Part shown: positions 25,888 to 35,086 of the stretch, piece after piece
Position numbering within the stretch: position 1 is the first letter of the stretch
How the letters are laid out: every line of letters begins with the position of its first letter
Assembly (NCBI GenBank): GCA_001464755.1
Contig: LNDR01000395.1
Location: 1 to 36,519, forward strand
DNA: 36,519 bases
Reading direction: 5' to 3'
DNA from: Rhizobiales bacterium Ga0077524
GTDB taxonomy: Bacteria > Pseudomonadota > Alphaproteobacteria > Rhizobiales > Hyphomicrobiaceae
The notes under the pieces: generated by a model
Seen by the model: only the letters and a program-made list of their open reading frames with translations
What the model was told of the DNA's origin: nothing
Database searches by the model: none
Translations under genes and position numbers: made by a program

Positions 25888-27060
25888 TCAAATGATCTCG
25901 TCCTCGTCCATCACGGCCTCTGGCTCGGCGTCGGCTCCCTTGTCCTCGAGTGGCTCAGCCGATCTGTCGGCATCACGCGATATCACGGGGCGAGCGTGCT
26001 CGTCGGCCCAGGCGATGTGGAACAGGGCATCACCCATGTTGACGATCGGCAGTGTCGTTGCGCCGACGATGATGCCCCGGCGCGGGCTTCGAACTTGAAT
26101 CTCGCTGCCCTCGTAAGGGTTTGATACGACGCCGATCGGCTCGTCCTCGCTGACGGCGTTGCCGATGCGCTTCACCGAGCGAAAAACTCCTCCGTCGGGA
26201 GCGCGGACCCACTTCGACGCATTGGCGAAGACTGGACGGCGCATCTCGTCGGATGGGTTCAGCTCGATGCCATCGGGCAACTCGAGCATGCCGGTCTTGA
26301 GCATCACGCCGGCAATGCCGTCGACGCCGGCCTTGATCGCGAACTCATCGAAGCGAAGGCCCTCCCCACCCTCGTAGACGAGGACGTCGACGCCGCTATC
26401 GCGAGCGGCGCGTCGCAGGGAGCCGGCCCGCTCCGGGCTCTCGAGCACGACGGGGGCACCGAAGGCCTCCGCCAACTCGCGACAGCGTGGGCGGCGCGCG
26501 AAGTCGGCGCGGATTTGCGGCAGGTTCACACGATGCACTGCGGCGGTATGGAGGTCGATCCCGACCTGGCAGCGGCGAACAACCTCTTTCAGGAACAAGT
26601 TCGCAAGACGGGCAGCCAGCGAGCCGGTGCCGGAACCAGGAAACGATCGATTGAGATCTCGCCGGTCGGGGAGATAGCGCGAGCGGCCGATGAACCCATA
26701 CGCATTGACCACGGGAATGGCGAGCAGGGTACCCGAGATGTTGCCAGGTTGCAGGGTACGCAGCACCCGGCGAATGATCTCAACACCGTTCAGCTCATCC
26801 CCATGAATCGCCGCCGAGATGAACATCGCCGGACCGGGCCGCGGGCCATGCAGCACATGCACCGGCAAAGTCACGGGTGTGTGGTTCGACAGCTTCGAGA
26901 CATGCAGATCGACCAGCGCGCGCTGTCCCGCGGGCACCTTGTGGCCACCGATCTCGAAGTCGCTGCGCAATGGGCTGGCTTTCGGCGTGAGGTCTCGGCT
27001 GACCTTATACCAGCGCCTGCCGAACCGCGGCAGGGCCTCGTTCGTCGCGCTGGCGAACAT
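25888..27060 (-). CDS. Succinylglutamate desuccinylase/aspartoacylase-family hydrolase
   Basis: A 390-residue M14-like zinc hydrolase of the AstE/AspA family, cleaving an N-acyl or amide bond of a small molecule. Counting from the ATG at 27060, zinc ligands are His86 and Glu89 in AAIHGDELNG and His171 in GIDLHTA. DRRDLNRSFPG holds the substrate-binding Asn-Arg, and Glu230 in VYEGGEG is the probable catalytic base. The C-terminal third is the beta-barrel extension typical of these proteins, ending in an acidic tail. A GTG at 27147, after AGGAG at long spacing, would add 29 residues, but it overlaps a good tRNA promoter, so I prefer 27060. The substrate is unknown. Confidence 0.85.
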   Translation of the reverse strand: MFASATNEALPRFGRRWYKVSRDLTPKASPLRSDFEIGGHKVPAGQRALVDLHVSKLSNHTPVTLPVHVLHGPRPGPAMFISAAIHGDELNGVEIIRRVLRTLQPGNISGTLLAIPVVNAYGFIGRSRYLPDRRDLNRSFPGSGTGSLAARLANLFLKEVVRRCQVGIDLHTAAVHRVNLPQIRADFARRPRCRELAEAFGAPVVLESPERAGSLRRAARDSGVDVLVYEGGEGLRFDEFAIKAGVDGIAGVMLKTGMLELPDGIELNPSDEMRRPVFANASKWVRAPDGGVFRSVKRIGNAVSEDEPIGVVSNPYEGSEIQVRSPRRGIIVGATTLPIVNMGDALFHIAWADEHARPVISRDADRSAEPLEDKGADAEPEAVMDEDEII

Positions 27061-27140
27061 TTCCGTTGGCGCGAGCCCGATAGCGATATGCGGAGCCGAC
27101 CGCCCCTCCCCCGTATGGGAATTAAAGCTGCGTTTGCCGG

Positions 27141-27169
27141 TTGACACCGCCGGGCGCGCTCCTCATAAA
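27141..27169 (+). promoter_or_regulatory. Sigma-70-type promoter of tRNA-Tyr
   Basis: TTGACA (27141-27146), a 17-base spacer and CATAAA (27164-27169) match the housekeeping promoter well. It would start RNA about 90 bases before the mature tRNA. The leader contains a UUCG-capped hairpin, CCACC-TTCG-GGTGG (27244-27257), ten bases before the tRNA. Confidence 0.55.
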
Positions 27170-27266
27170 CCCTGTCGTCGCGCCGATCCTCTCGGACCGG
27201 TGCGCTTCAGCGTATGATCTGCTAGACTTCGGGTCGGCAGTGTCCACCTTCGGGTGGCCGCGCGAT

Positions 27267-27351
27267 GGAGAGGTGCCCGAGTGGCTAAAGGGGACGGACT
27301 GTAAATCCGTTGGCTTCGCCTACGTTGGTTCGAATCCAACCCTCTCCACCA
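27267..27351 (+). tRNA. tRNA-Tyr (anticodon GTA)
   Basis: An 85-base class II tRNA with encoded CCA. The acceptor stem GGAGAGG pairs perfectly with CCTCTCC (27341-27347), followed by A and CCA. The anticodon GTA is at 27301-27303 within an ACTGTAAATC context. The long variable arm GGCTTCGCC-type and the T-arm GTTGG-TTCGAAT-CCAAC are clear. The type and long arm fit bacterial tRNA-Tyr. No attachment-site repeat or integrase is seen next to it. Confidence 0.97.
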
Positions 27352-27440
27352 ATGACTTTAGGCCCCAACCGCCGCCTTCATTCTAGGCCCAAGCGCTAAA
27401 CCGCCGGGGCGATCTGGAACAAGTTCAGACGGGGTGGCAG

Positions 27441-27821
27441 TTGACCGGACGCAGCACTTTCCCAGCGGCAACCTCCGCCCGTCTCATGGGCGCAGTGGCA
27501 GCGGTTGTCGCAATCGCTTCGTGGCTGTCGCTCCTGTGGTTGCCGTACAAGCCGGTTGCCGCGGTCCATCCGAGAGCTCTGCCTTGTGTGTCCCAAGCGG
27601 CCTGCGCCGAAGTCAGAGCCCTGCTCCCTTCTGTCGCCACGCTGAAGCGTTGGTCCACCGTCGTTGATCGACCGGGCGAGCCGGATCCCGAGCCGGCCTC
27701 CTGCGTCTTGAAGGATAGCGGTTGCTATGCCCGCCGCAGGGCTTCCGACTACCCCGCCTTGCGGTGCAGTCCCCGATTCTCCGAATTGGCCGCGCCGCGC
27801 ATCCGCGATCCGCCCGCATAA
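27441..27821 (+). CDS. Possible small exported hypothetical protein
   Basis: A frame of 126 codons from a TTG start (or from the ATG at 27486, shortening it by 15). A hydrophobic stretch, MGAVAAVVAIASWLSLLWLP, could be a signal anchor, followed by Cys-containing sequence (ALPCVSQAACAEV, ASCVLKDSGCYARR). There is no strong ribosome site and I recognise no family. It is the best coding candidate in the 562-base stretch between the tRNA and 27914, but it may be spurious. Confidence 0.4.
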   Translation: MTGRSTFPAATSARLMGAVAAVVAIASWLSLLWLPYKPVAAVHPRALPCVSQAACAEVRALLPSVATLKRWSTVVDRPGEPDPEPASCVLKDSGCYARRRASDYPALRCSPRFSELAAPRIRDPPA

Positions 27822-27913
27822 AGGGCTCTTTCCAATTTCCCGGAATGAACCAGTCAGCGTCGCACCGCGCGGCGCTGCCTAGGCGGTCGCATGCCAAATC
27901 GGAGACAAGACCT

Positions 27914-28054
27914 ATGAAGCCAAAAGACCCGTCTTCGGACACGGACGAAAGCCAATCCGCTGCCGAGTGCTCGAGCAAAGGAGCGGGGCTAGTCCTAGCA
28001 ATCTTCGTCGCAACCCTCGTCTTGGTCGTTATCGCCGGCGCCATGATGCGCTAG
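27914..28054 (+). CDS. Small single-pass membrane protein
   Basis: A 46-residue protein beginning MKPKDPSSDTDESQ, with one membrane helix near its C-terminus (GLVLAIFVATLVLVVIAGAM). GGAGA lies about nine bases before the ATG. The hydrophilic, acidic N-terminus probably faces the cytoplasm. No family is recognised. A hairpin follows 12 bases after the stop. Confidence 0.6.
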   Translation: MKPKDPSSDTDESQSAAECSSKGAGLVLAIFVATLVLVVIAGAMMR

Positions 28055-28066
28055 TGCTGTGGGGCT

Positions 28067-28084
28067 CCGGCGCTTTTGCGCCGG
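28067..28084. terminator. Hairpin between convergent genes
   Basis: A perfect 7-bp stem CCGGCGC/GCGCCGG with loop TTTT, between the small membrane protein (stop 28054) and hyuB (stop 28168). No U-run follows on either strand, so termination is plausible but unproven. Confidence 0.45.
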
Positions 28085-28167
28085 GCTTCGGCCAACCTGA
28101 ACGGTGATTCGAACGGAGCTGACTCTGGTTGCATCAGCTCAGCACGATCCCTCCGAGCGGCGCGCAG

Positions 28168-29844
28168 CTACACCTTCCCATCGGCACGGTCACGGCCGAC
28201 AGCATCCACGGCGCGGGCGTCGGGTGGGCCGTAGCCGCCACCGCCAGCCGTCGTGATGACGACGTGATCACCGGGCGCGAGGCGCGTCACGATCTTTGAC
28301 GGGATGACTTCCTCGGTGCCGTCGGCGCGGGTGATCCACGATCGAGCCAGGGCGCCAGGCTTTCCGCCGGCCAAGCCATCGGCGGCGATGAAATGGCGCT
28401 CGCCGCGATGCGAGTACGACATCGTGCCCGCGACGTCTTCCAGAATCTCGTACTCCTTGAGCTGACCGCGCCCTCCGCGAAAAGTGCCGTCGCCTCCCGA
28501 GCCCGCAACGAGCTGCCAGCGCGTGACCCGGATGGGCGCGTCGAGCTCCATCGCCTCGACGGGGAGGTTCATGCAATTCGTCGCATCGGTCTCGATAGCA
28601 TCAACGCCATCGAAGCCGTTTCCGGCACCGGCGCCGCCGGCCAGCAACTCCCCGGTAACGAACGATGTGCCGTCGCGGCGCTGGCCACCCCAGGCCATGA
28701 CCAGCAGCTCGCCGGAGTTCGGTGCCGGAACGCGGTCGGGCGCCACCCCTGACAGCGCTTTCAGCATGGTGTTTGTGATCCGTTTGATGGTGGCGGTGCG
28801 GGCGTTGACGGGGGCCGGCTCGCGCGGGTTGACGATCGAGCCTTCGGGCAGCGTCAACGTAATCGGCCGGAAGCAGCCGCCGTTGCTCGGGATGGCAGGA
28901 TCGGTGACCGCGCGCACGGCGAAGCATGCGGCGGCGAGACTGCCTGAGGGCACGCAGTTGATCGGGCCCTTCACCTGAGGGCTCGAGCCGGTCAGATCGA
29001 AGTGAATGGTGCCATCGGCAATCGTGGCGGCAACCTCAATGCGGATGCGCCGGTCGAGATCGATGCCGTCGTTGTCGAGGAAATCAACGGCGCGGTAGGT
29101 GCCGGGAGCCAGCTTGCGCAGCGCATCGCGGGTCATCGCCTCGGCGCGGTCGAGCAGCACGGAGAACGAGGTGAGGAGAGCATTGTCGCCGAACTTCTCG
29201 GCGGCCTCGCGCAGACGTATCGCGGCGATCTTGCAGGCGGCGATCTGGGCATGGAGATCGCCCATGAAGATATCGGGGATGCGCACATTCTGCCGGAGGA
29301 CGGCGGTCAAGGTGTCGTCGAAGACGCCGGCGCGAGCCCAGGCGACCGGAGGGATGCGGATGCCTTCCTGGAAGATCTCGGTCGAATCGGTTGGAACCGA
29401 GCCGGCCGTCTTGCCGCCAACGTCCTGATGGTGGGTCATGGTGGCGGCGAGCGCGATCGGGCGGCCACCCGCGAAGACGGGCATGACAACGGCGAAATCG
29501 GGCAGGTGCGTGCCGCCGCAATAGGGGTCGTTCAGAATGTAGACGTCGCCCTCGCGCATCTGCTCGACGGGGAACTTGGCTCGGATCGCACCAACCGCCG
29601 GAATGAGGGTACCGAGATGAATGGCGATGGCGCAGGCTTGGGCAAGCGTCGTACCATCAAGGGTGAAGAGACTCGCCGAGGCATCGAGGCCTTCCTTGAC
29701 GATGGGCGAGCAGGACGACTTCAGCAGTGTCGCTTGCATCTCCTCGGCGATCTTGTCGAGGCGGTGCCGAATTACCTCGAGGGTGACAGGATCGAATCGT
29801 TCTGCAGCGAGGTCGATCCGGTGGGTGGCGCCGGTTGCCGTCAT
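28168..29844 (-). CDS. hyuB: Hydantoinase B/oxoprolinase-family subunit
   Basis: A 558-residue HyuB-type subunit. With HyuA it forms an ATP-dependent amidohydrolase of the N-methylhydantoinase/5-oxoprolinase/acetone carboxylase group. It shows DPVTLEVIRHRLDKIAEEM, SCSPIVKEGLD, MREGDVYILNDPYCGGTHLP, MTHHQDVGG, and the C-terminal GGGGYGPP. Length is in the normal range. GAGGAG stands seven bases before the ATG at 29844. The start overlaps the hyuA stop by four bases (ATGA), so the two are translationally coupled, as expected for equimolar subunits. The actual substrate cannot be told. Confidence 0.92.
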   Translation of the reverse strand: MTATGATHRIDLAAERFDPVTLEVIRHRLDKIAEEMQATLLKSSCSPIVKEGLDASASLFTLDGTTLAQACAIAIHLGTLIPAVGAIRAKFPVEQMREGDVYILNDPYCGGTHLPDFAVVMPVFAGGRPIALAATMTHHQDVGGKTAGSVPTDSTEIFQEGIRIPPVAWARAGVFDDTLTAVLRQNVRIPDIFMGDLHAQIAACKIAAIRLREAAEKFGDNALLTSFSVLLDRAEAMTRDALRKLAPGTYRAVDFLDNDGIDLDRRIRIEVAATIADGTIHFDLTGSSPQVKGPINCVPSGSLAAACFAVRAVTDPAIPSNGGCFRPITLTLPEGSIVNPREPAPVNARTATIKRITNTMLKALSGVAPDRVPAPNSGELLVMAWGGQRRDGTSFVTGELLAGGAGAGNGFDGVDAIETDATNCMNLPVEAMELDAPIRVTRWQLVAGSGGDGTFRGGRGQLKEYEILEDVAGTMSYSHRGERHFIAADGLAGGKPGALARSWITRADGTEEVIPSKIVTRLAPGDHVVITTAGGGGYGPPDARAVDAVGRDRADGKV

Positions 29845-31928
29845 GGTGCGCTCCTCGTCAGCAAAAGGGCCGCGCCGCCCGTCACCTCGGCAGACCAGCC
29901 GGGGGGCAGCAAGGTGGTGGAATCGCTCTGCTCGATGACGGCGGGGCCGTGGAGGCACTCGCTGGCACCAATCAGGGCCCGGTCGTGGATGGCTGTATCG
30001 AGGCGAACCGTCTCGCCGGGGAAGAGCACGTGGCGGCGGCCTTTGAGGGAACGGCCAGTGTCCGGCGGCGCGGCTGATCCGACTGCCACGGCGGGGCGAT
30101 GCGCGCGGTGGACCACCCGCAGATTCACGATCTTCGCAGCCGCTCCGGTCTTGTGGCCGTTGAGCCGCTCGTGGGCCGCTTCGAAGGCGCGGTAGAGCGC
30201 GGGGAGCGGGTCGCTGGCGGCGAGGTCGATTGGCACCTCGATGTAGTGGCTCTGGCCCATGTAGCCGACGTCGGCGAGGGTAAGGCGCTCGCGGGCGAGC
30301 CCACCAATGCGCTCTGCCCGCATCAGTCCGTCGGCGCGGGCATCGAGGCCTGCGAAGGCATCGGCAAGATCAGCGAGGCGTGCGTCAGCTATGGGCGTCA
30401 GGAAGGCGCCAGAAACCTCGTGTTCGATCGGGGCCGCGAGAAGTCCCGCCGCGGCGAGGACGCCCGGATAGCGCGGCACGAGAACGCGGCCGATTCCGAG
30501 TTCCAGCGCCAGCGGCACGGCATGCAGACCACCGGCGCCGCCGAGCGGAACGAGTACGAACTCACGCGAGTCGTAGCCCCGATTAATGGAAACGAGGCGC
30601 ATGCCGTCGGCCATATGGGCATTGGCGATGCGATGGATGCCGAGCGCGGCCTCCTCCACGGTGAGGCCGAGGGGGCGAGCTACCCGCTCATCGACAGCTT
30701 TCAACGAGAGTGCTGGATCGAGTCGAATGCTGCCGCCAGCGAAGAACGAGGGATCGAGGAGCCCCAGCACGATGGAGGCATCAGTAACGGTGGCCTCGGT
30801 TCCACCGCGGCCATAGCAGGCCGGCCCCGGATCGGCCCCGGCCGATTGCGGCCCGACGCGAAGTCCGCCGCCGGTATCGATCCAGGCGATTGAGCCTCCA
30901 CCGGCACCGAGCGTGGTGACGTCGAGCATCGGCACGCGGACCTGATAGCCCGCGATGTCGGTCTCGCTTTTGACGAGAACGCGGCCACGGTCGATCAAGG
31001 CGATATCGCTTGAGGTTCCACCGACGTCGACGGTGATCAGATTGTCGAGGCCGGCCTCACGACCTGCGGCCTGGCCACCTATGGCACCGGCCGCCGGGCC
31101 CGACAGGAAAAGGCGCACCGGCCGCTCGCGCGCAACCTCACCGCCCGCGAGCCCCCCCCGCGACTGCATGATCTGCAGTGGCACGGGAACGCCTGCCTTG
31201 GCGAGATCGCGGTCCATGGCGGCGAGATAGCGCGCCACAACAGGCTTCACGTAGGCGTCGAAGGTGGTGACGACCGTTCGCTCGTACTCGCGGAAAACCG
31301 GATCGACCTCGCTCGAAATGGACACGGGAATGCCCGGCATGGCGGCCTCGATGGCCGTGCGCACGCGTCGCTCGTGGGTCGGGTTGAGAAACGAGAACAG
31401 AAGCGCGACGGCGACAGCCTCTACGCCTTCTGCCTTCAGCTTGGCGATGGCATTCGCGAGCGAAGTCTCGTCGAGCGGTGTCAGCGCGGCGCCCGTGGCG
31501 TCGATACGCTCGGTCACCTCCACGCGGCGGGCACCGGGCGCGAGCCAGCCCGGCGTCTCAGGCGCAAGGTTCAAGTCGTACATCTGGCGGCGGATCTGGC
31601 GGCCAATCTCCAGGACGTCGCCGAAGCCGCGCGTCGCGACGAGGCCGACGCGGGCGCCCTTGCGCTCCAGCACGGCGTTGGTCGCAATCGTCGTGCCATG
31701 CGTGAAGCTGGCGATCGACTCGGGTGCGATGTCGAAGCGATCACGCAGCAGAGCGAGCGCGGCAAGGACGGCGCGGCCCGGATCATCACGCGTGGTCGGC
31801 ACCTTCAGTATGTGAGTGCCATCCGCAGTGGCACATACGACGTCGGTGAACGTTCCGCCGATGTCGATCCCGATGCTGACGCCAGCGATGGCAGCGCCCT
31901 CCGCCGTCGATGTCTTGCTGGCCGTCAT
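29841..31928 (-). CDS. hyuA: Hydantoinase A/oxoprolinase-family subunit
   Basis: A 695-residue HyuA-type subunit with an actin/Hsp70-like ATPase fold, which phosphorylates the substrate amide or carbonyl. It has the phosphate-1 motif GIDIGGTFTDVV, FTHGTTIATNAVLERKGA, a SEVDPVFREYERTVVTTFDA-like block, the second phosphate site TVDVGGTSSDIALI, GAGGGSIAWID, and SAGADPGPACYGRGG. The ATG at 31928 has GGAGG about eight bases upstream, so the longer frame to 31967 is not used. It is the first gene of the hyuA-hyuB operon. Confidence 0.92.
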   Translation of the reverse strand: MTASKTSTAEGAAIAGVSIGIDIGGTFTDVVCATADGTHILKVPTTRDDPGRAVLAALALLRDRFDIAPESIASFTHGTTIATNAVLERKGARVGLVATRGFGDVLEIGRQIRRQMYDLNLAPETPGWLAPGARRVEVTERIDATGAALTPLDETSLANAIAKLKAEGVEAVAVALLFSFLNPTHERRVRTAIEAAMPGIPVSISSEVDPVFREYERTVVTTFDAYVKPVVARYLAAMDRDLAKAGVPVPLQIMQSRGGLAGGEVARERPVRLFLSGPAAGAIGGQAAGREAGLDNLITVDVGGTSSDIALIDRGRVLVKSETDIAGYQVRVPMLDVTTLGAGGGSIAWIDTGGGLRVGPQSAGADPGPACYGRGGTEATVTDASIVLGLLDPSFFAGGSIRLDPALSLKAVDERVARPLGLTVEEAALGIHRIANAHMADGMRLVSINRGYDSREFVLVPLGGAGGLHAVPLALELGIGRVLVPRYPGVLAAAGLLAAPIEHEVSGAFLTPIADARLADLADAFAGLDARADGLMRAERIGGLARERLTLADVGYMGQSHYIEVPIDLAASDPLPALYRAFEAAHERLNGHKTGAAAKIVNLRVVHRAHRPAVAVGSAAPPDTGRSLKGRRHVLFPGETVRLDTAIHDRALIGASECLHGPAVIEQSDSTTLLPPGWSAEVTGGAALLLTRSAP

Positions 31929-32106
31929 TCCGGGGGAGTCCTCCACTCGCGGGCCTCCAGGCGACACATGCCACCCAGACTGCCTGCATCACAGCATGCG
32001 CACGGCAAAACCGTCTAGGCAGTGAGGCAGTCGGGCAGACCGCTTGGCAAGAGGGAACCGACGCGCAGTTGGGCCGTTGGCCAGAAAACCAGCAGGAGAA
32101 GCCAAG

Positions 32107-32580
32107 ATGCAAAGCAGAATTCTGGCCGCGATCGTTGTCGTCGCTCTCGGGGCGGGGGGCACTTGGGCGCAGGGCGGTGGAGGTGGAGGTGGCGGAGCTG
32201 CCTCGGGCGGCACCTCGGGCAGCACCGGCGCAGCAACGGCAGCGCCGGGGGCCACCACGCCCGGGACAGGTGCAGGCAACCCGACAGGCACACGGCCCGG
32301 CGCAGGCATCCCGGCCGATTCGACGGGTACGCGCCAGCGCGCCCTCACGGCTCCAGCCGATTCCCAGTCCGGCACCTTGAACACCCCAGGAGCGCCGACC
32401 CGCCAACCAGACGGGGGAACGCTCAACGGCCCCGGTAGCGCTGCGACAGGCGGCGCATCGGGTGGCGCGGGCCAATCTGGCGCGTCGGTCGTACCACCTA
32501 CGGCGACCGAGTGCTCGCGGGGGTGGCATGCCGACTCGCGTTGGACACGTACCGAGCTCACCCAGCTTTGCGCTCGGTAG
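32107..32580 (+). CDS. Gly/Thr/Ala-rich secreted hypothetical protein
   Basis: A 157-residue protein with a signal peptide (MQSRILAAIVVVALGAGGTW, cleavage likely at WAQ), a run of eight Gly, and a long low-complexity Gly/Ala/Thr/Pro region. It ends in a short Cys-containing tail, ECSRGWHADSRWTRTELTQL then CAR. AGGAG is eight bases before the ATG. The ordered tail with two Cys could be a small anchoring or binding motif. The family is not recognised. It is convergent with the penicillin-binding protein gene, with only three bases between stops. Confidence 0.72.
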   Translation: MQSRILAAIVVVALGAGGTWAQGGGGGGGGAASGGTSGSTGAATAAPGATTPGTGAGNPTGTRPGAGIPADSTGTRQRALTAPADSQSGTLNTPGAPTRQPDGGTLNGPGSAATGGASGGAGQSGASVVPPTATECSRGWHADSRWTRTELTQLCAR

Positions 32581-32583
32581 AGG

Positions 32584-34944
32584 TCACTTCGTATCGCGGT
32601 CACCGTTGACCCCGAGCCCCATGCGGCGTTCCGAACGCGGGGCAACAGTGTTGCTCAGCGTCTCGCGAACCCGACGCGGATCGAAAGTGACGCCCGGGGC
32701 ATCAGGCTTGATCGAGGTTGAAAGGGGGGCATCGGACCGGGGCGACGGCTCGACGGCGAGCGCCTTCGCGAAGAGGTCGGCGTCAATCGGCTCGGACGGC
32801 ATCCGGGGTGCAGTTATGGCCGGGCGGGTTGCCTGCGCAGTCCCGGGGCTTGCGACGGGAGGCGCAGATCGCTTCTCCTGCGGCGTCTGCGGGCGTGTGC
32901 TCCGGATCGGAGTAGGAATGGTTGTGTCTGCCGTCGCCGACGCTGGCGTGACCGCCCCTGATGTGCCGACCGCGGCCGATACTTTAGCGGGCGAGTAGGA
33001 GTGCGGGACAGGGCGGCGCCGTTCGATGGGTTCGGGAGGGCGGGTCGGATCCAGTACTCCGTCGATTGCTGGAAGCGAGCGGGGGAGCAGGCTGGCGTGT
33101 GCCGGCTCCATCACATCGCGCCAGACGAGTGCCGGCAGACCACCGCCTGCGACACGGCTCATCGGGCTGCCATCGTCGTTACCGAACCAGACGCCCGCCA
33201 CCAGATGCGTGGTATATCCGACGAACCAGGCGTCCCGGAAATCCTGCGTCGTGCCCGTCTTTCCAGCGGCCTGATGCCGGGGGAACGCGGCCCGCCGCCC
33301 CGTACCGGAGACGATGGTGGCATTGAGCATCGTGTTGAGGGCGCCAACGGTATCAGGCGCGACCAGCATGCGTGGCCGAGGCTCGTTGCGCTCGTAGAGC
33401 ACCTCGCCTTCAGCGGTCCGGATTCGCCGAACGACGTAGGGCTCGACCGAGAGGCCGCCCGCCGCAAGCGTGCCGTAGGCTCCGCACAGCTCGAGGAGCC
33501 CAACCTCGGAGGTGCCCAGCGCCATCGACGCATCGGGGCGCAGGGGCGATCGGATGCCGAGACGCCTGGCGACGCTCGCGACCTTCTCACCGCCGATATC
33601 CTGTTGGAGGCGAACGGCGACCGTGTTGACGGAATGTGCCAATGCCTGCGTCAGAGTGATCGGACCGCGAAAGCGGCCGTCTTCATTGCGCGGGCTCCAC
33701 TGGCCGATCTCGATCGGCGCATCGACGACGGGAGAGTCGGGCCACAAGCCGCTCTCCACCGCAGCCAGATAGACGAATGGCTTGAAAGCCGAGCCCGGTT
33801 GGCGGCGCGCCTTGACGGCACGATTGAACTGGCTCTCGGCGAAAGAGCGACCACCGACGAGTGCTCGGATGCCACCGCCCGTATCGAGAACGACGACCGC
33901 GGCCTGACCGGCTTTCGCCGCGGCGCCCTCCTTGGCGAGAGTCGCGGTGATCGTCGCCTGCGCCCGGACCTGGATGTCCGGGTCGATGGTTGTCTCGACG
34001 ACGACAAGACGCTTGCCGACGCTGGCAAGCGGCGGCAGTGCATCGAGGACGTGATCGATGGCGTACTCGAGCCCCGTGGTTCGCTTCCCCGCCTCGGAAT
34101 CGGCAAATTGCACGGACTGGCGCATCGCCGCTGCCGCGGACACCGGGCTGATCACCCGCGCCGCTTCCATGGCGTGGATGACGACGCGGGCGCGAGCGCG
34201 GGCATGTCCAGGATTGGCGAACGGCGAATACTTCGATGGTGCCTTCAGGAGGCCGGCGATCACGGCGGCCTCGGCGACATTGACGGTGCGGGCCGACTTG
34301 TTGAAGAAGCGTCGCGAAGCCGCCTCGACGCCGTAGGCGCCACCACCGAAGTAGACGCGATTGAGATAGAGTTCCAGGATCTCGCGCTTGGTCAGGCGGA
34401 CTTCGAGCCAGAGCGCCAGAACCATCTCCTCGACCTTGCGGCTCAATGTGCGGTCGGTGGACAGAAACAGGTTCTTGGCGAGTTGCTGGGTCAGCGTCGA
34501 GCCGCCTTGGGACGTGCGGCCCGCCCGGAGGTTGGCAAGCGCGGCGCGTGCGAGCCCCGATGGATCGAGCCCCCAATGTGTGAAAAAGCGCCGATCTTCG
34601 GTAGCAAGGACAGCATCGACCAGATGCCGCGGCAAGCGGTCGAGGGGAACGAAATCGTTGAGCTCACCACGCTCGGCGATCACGGAGCCATCGCGAGCCA
34701 GAATGCGCAGCGTCGGACCTGGCTCGTTGACCGTGAGCGCTCGAGGGTCCGGAAACCGAATGGTATAGCGGATCAGCTGAATGGAAACGGCGATGGTGGC
34801 GAGTACGCCAGCGTAGAGCGGTAGCAACAGCAAGAGCCGCACATGCCAGGGGCGGCGCGCCAACCACCGCTTCCGCGGTAACTCCAGCGTTTCACGGTCT
34901 CGATTGACTGCGAAAGCGCCTTCCGGCGGCGGATCGCTCCCCAC
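32584..34944 (-). CDS. Class A penicillin-binding protein (PBP1A-like)
   Basis: A 786-residue bifunctional peptidoglycan synthase anchored by one membrane helix (about residues 35-56). The GT51 glycosyltransferase domain contains catalytic Glu116 in ATEDRRFFTHWG, GGSTLTQQLAKNLFL, RKVEEMVLALWLE and REILELYLNRVYFG. The transpeptidase domain has Ser385 in SAFKPF, the SVN motif at 438-440, and KTGT at 562-565. After about residue 625 comes a long Pro/Ala/Thr-rich tail of roughly 160 residues with no clear fold. The GTG at 34944 has AGGAG seven bases upstream and is preferred to GTG 34962. It polymerises and cross-links peptidoglycan in the periplasm. Confidence 0.93.
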   Translation of the reverse strand: MGSDPPPEGAFAVNRDRETLELPRKRWLARRPWHVRLLLLLPLYAGVLATIAVSIQLIRYTIRFPDPRALTVNEPGPTLRILARDGSVIAERGELNDFVPLDRLPRHLVDAVLATEDRRFFTHWGLDPSGLARAALANLRAGRTSQGGSTLTQQLAKNLFLSTDRTLSRKVEEMVLALWLEVRLTKREILELYLNRVYFGGGAYGVEAASRRFFNKSARTVNVAEAAVIAGLLKAPSKYSPFANPGHARARARVVIHAMEAARVISPVSAAAAMRQSVQFADSEAGKRTTGLEYAIDHVLDALPPLASVGKRLVVVETTIDPDIQVRAQATITATLAKEGAAAKAGQAAVVVLDTGGGIRALVGGRSFAESQFNRAVKARRQPGSAFKPFVYLAAVESGLWPDSPVVDAPIEIGQWSPRNEDGRFRGPITLTQALAHSVNTVAVRLQQDIGGEKVASVARRLGIRSPLRPDASMALGTSEVGLLELCGAYGTLAAGGLSVEPYVVRRIRTAEGEVLYERNEPRPRMLVAPDTVGALNTMLNATIVSGTGRRAAFPRHQAAGKTGTTQDFRDAWFVGYTTHLVAGVWFGNDDGSPMSRVAGGGLPALVWRDVMEPAHASLLPRSLPAIDGVLDPTRPPEPIERRRPVPHSYSPAKVSAAVGTSGAVTPASATADTTIPTPIRSTRPQTPQEKRSAPPVASPGTAQATRPAITAPRMPSEPIDADLFAKALAVEPSPRSDAPLSTSIKPDAPGVTFDPRRVRETLSNTVAPRSERRMGLGVNGDRDTK

Positions 34945-35086
34945 GTGCCCACTCCTGCACACAGCTCAGGGCCGGGGCTCCCCGCCGGCTCTTGCAGGAA
35001 AGAAGGTACAGGGACACCTGTTAAGGCCGGCTTAAGTATGCCGACCGAATGTCTGGGAAGCACCGTTCGAGCAACCAACCTCACGC

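Noticed and set aside
27267-27440. tRNA-Tyr as an integration site of a genomic island
   Set aside because: No integrase gene and no repeat of the tRNA 3' end found elsewhere in the window.
29002-30195. 397-codon plus-strand open frame opposite hyuB/hyuA
   Set aside because: Crosses the hyuB/hyuA junction and encodes no recognisable protein; typical high-GC antisense frame.
33001-34824. 607-codon plus-strand open frame opposite the penicillin-binding protein
   Set aside because: Shadow frame; all GT51 and transpeptidase motifs lie on the minus strand.
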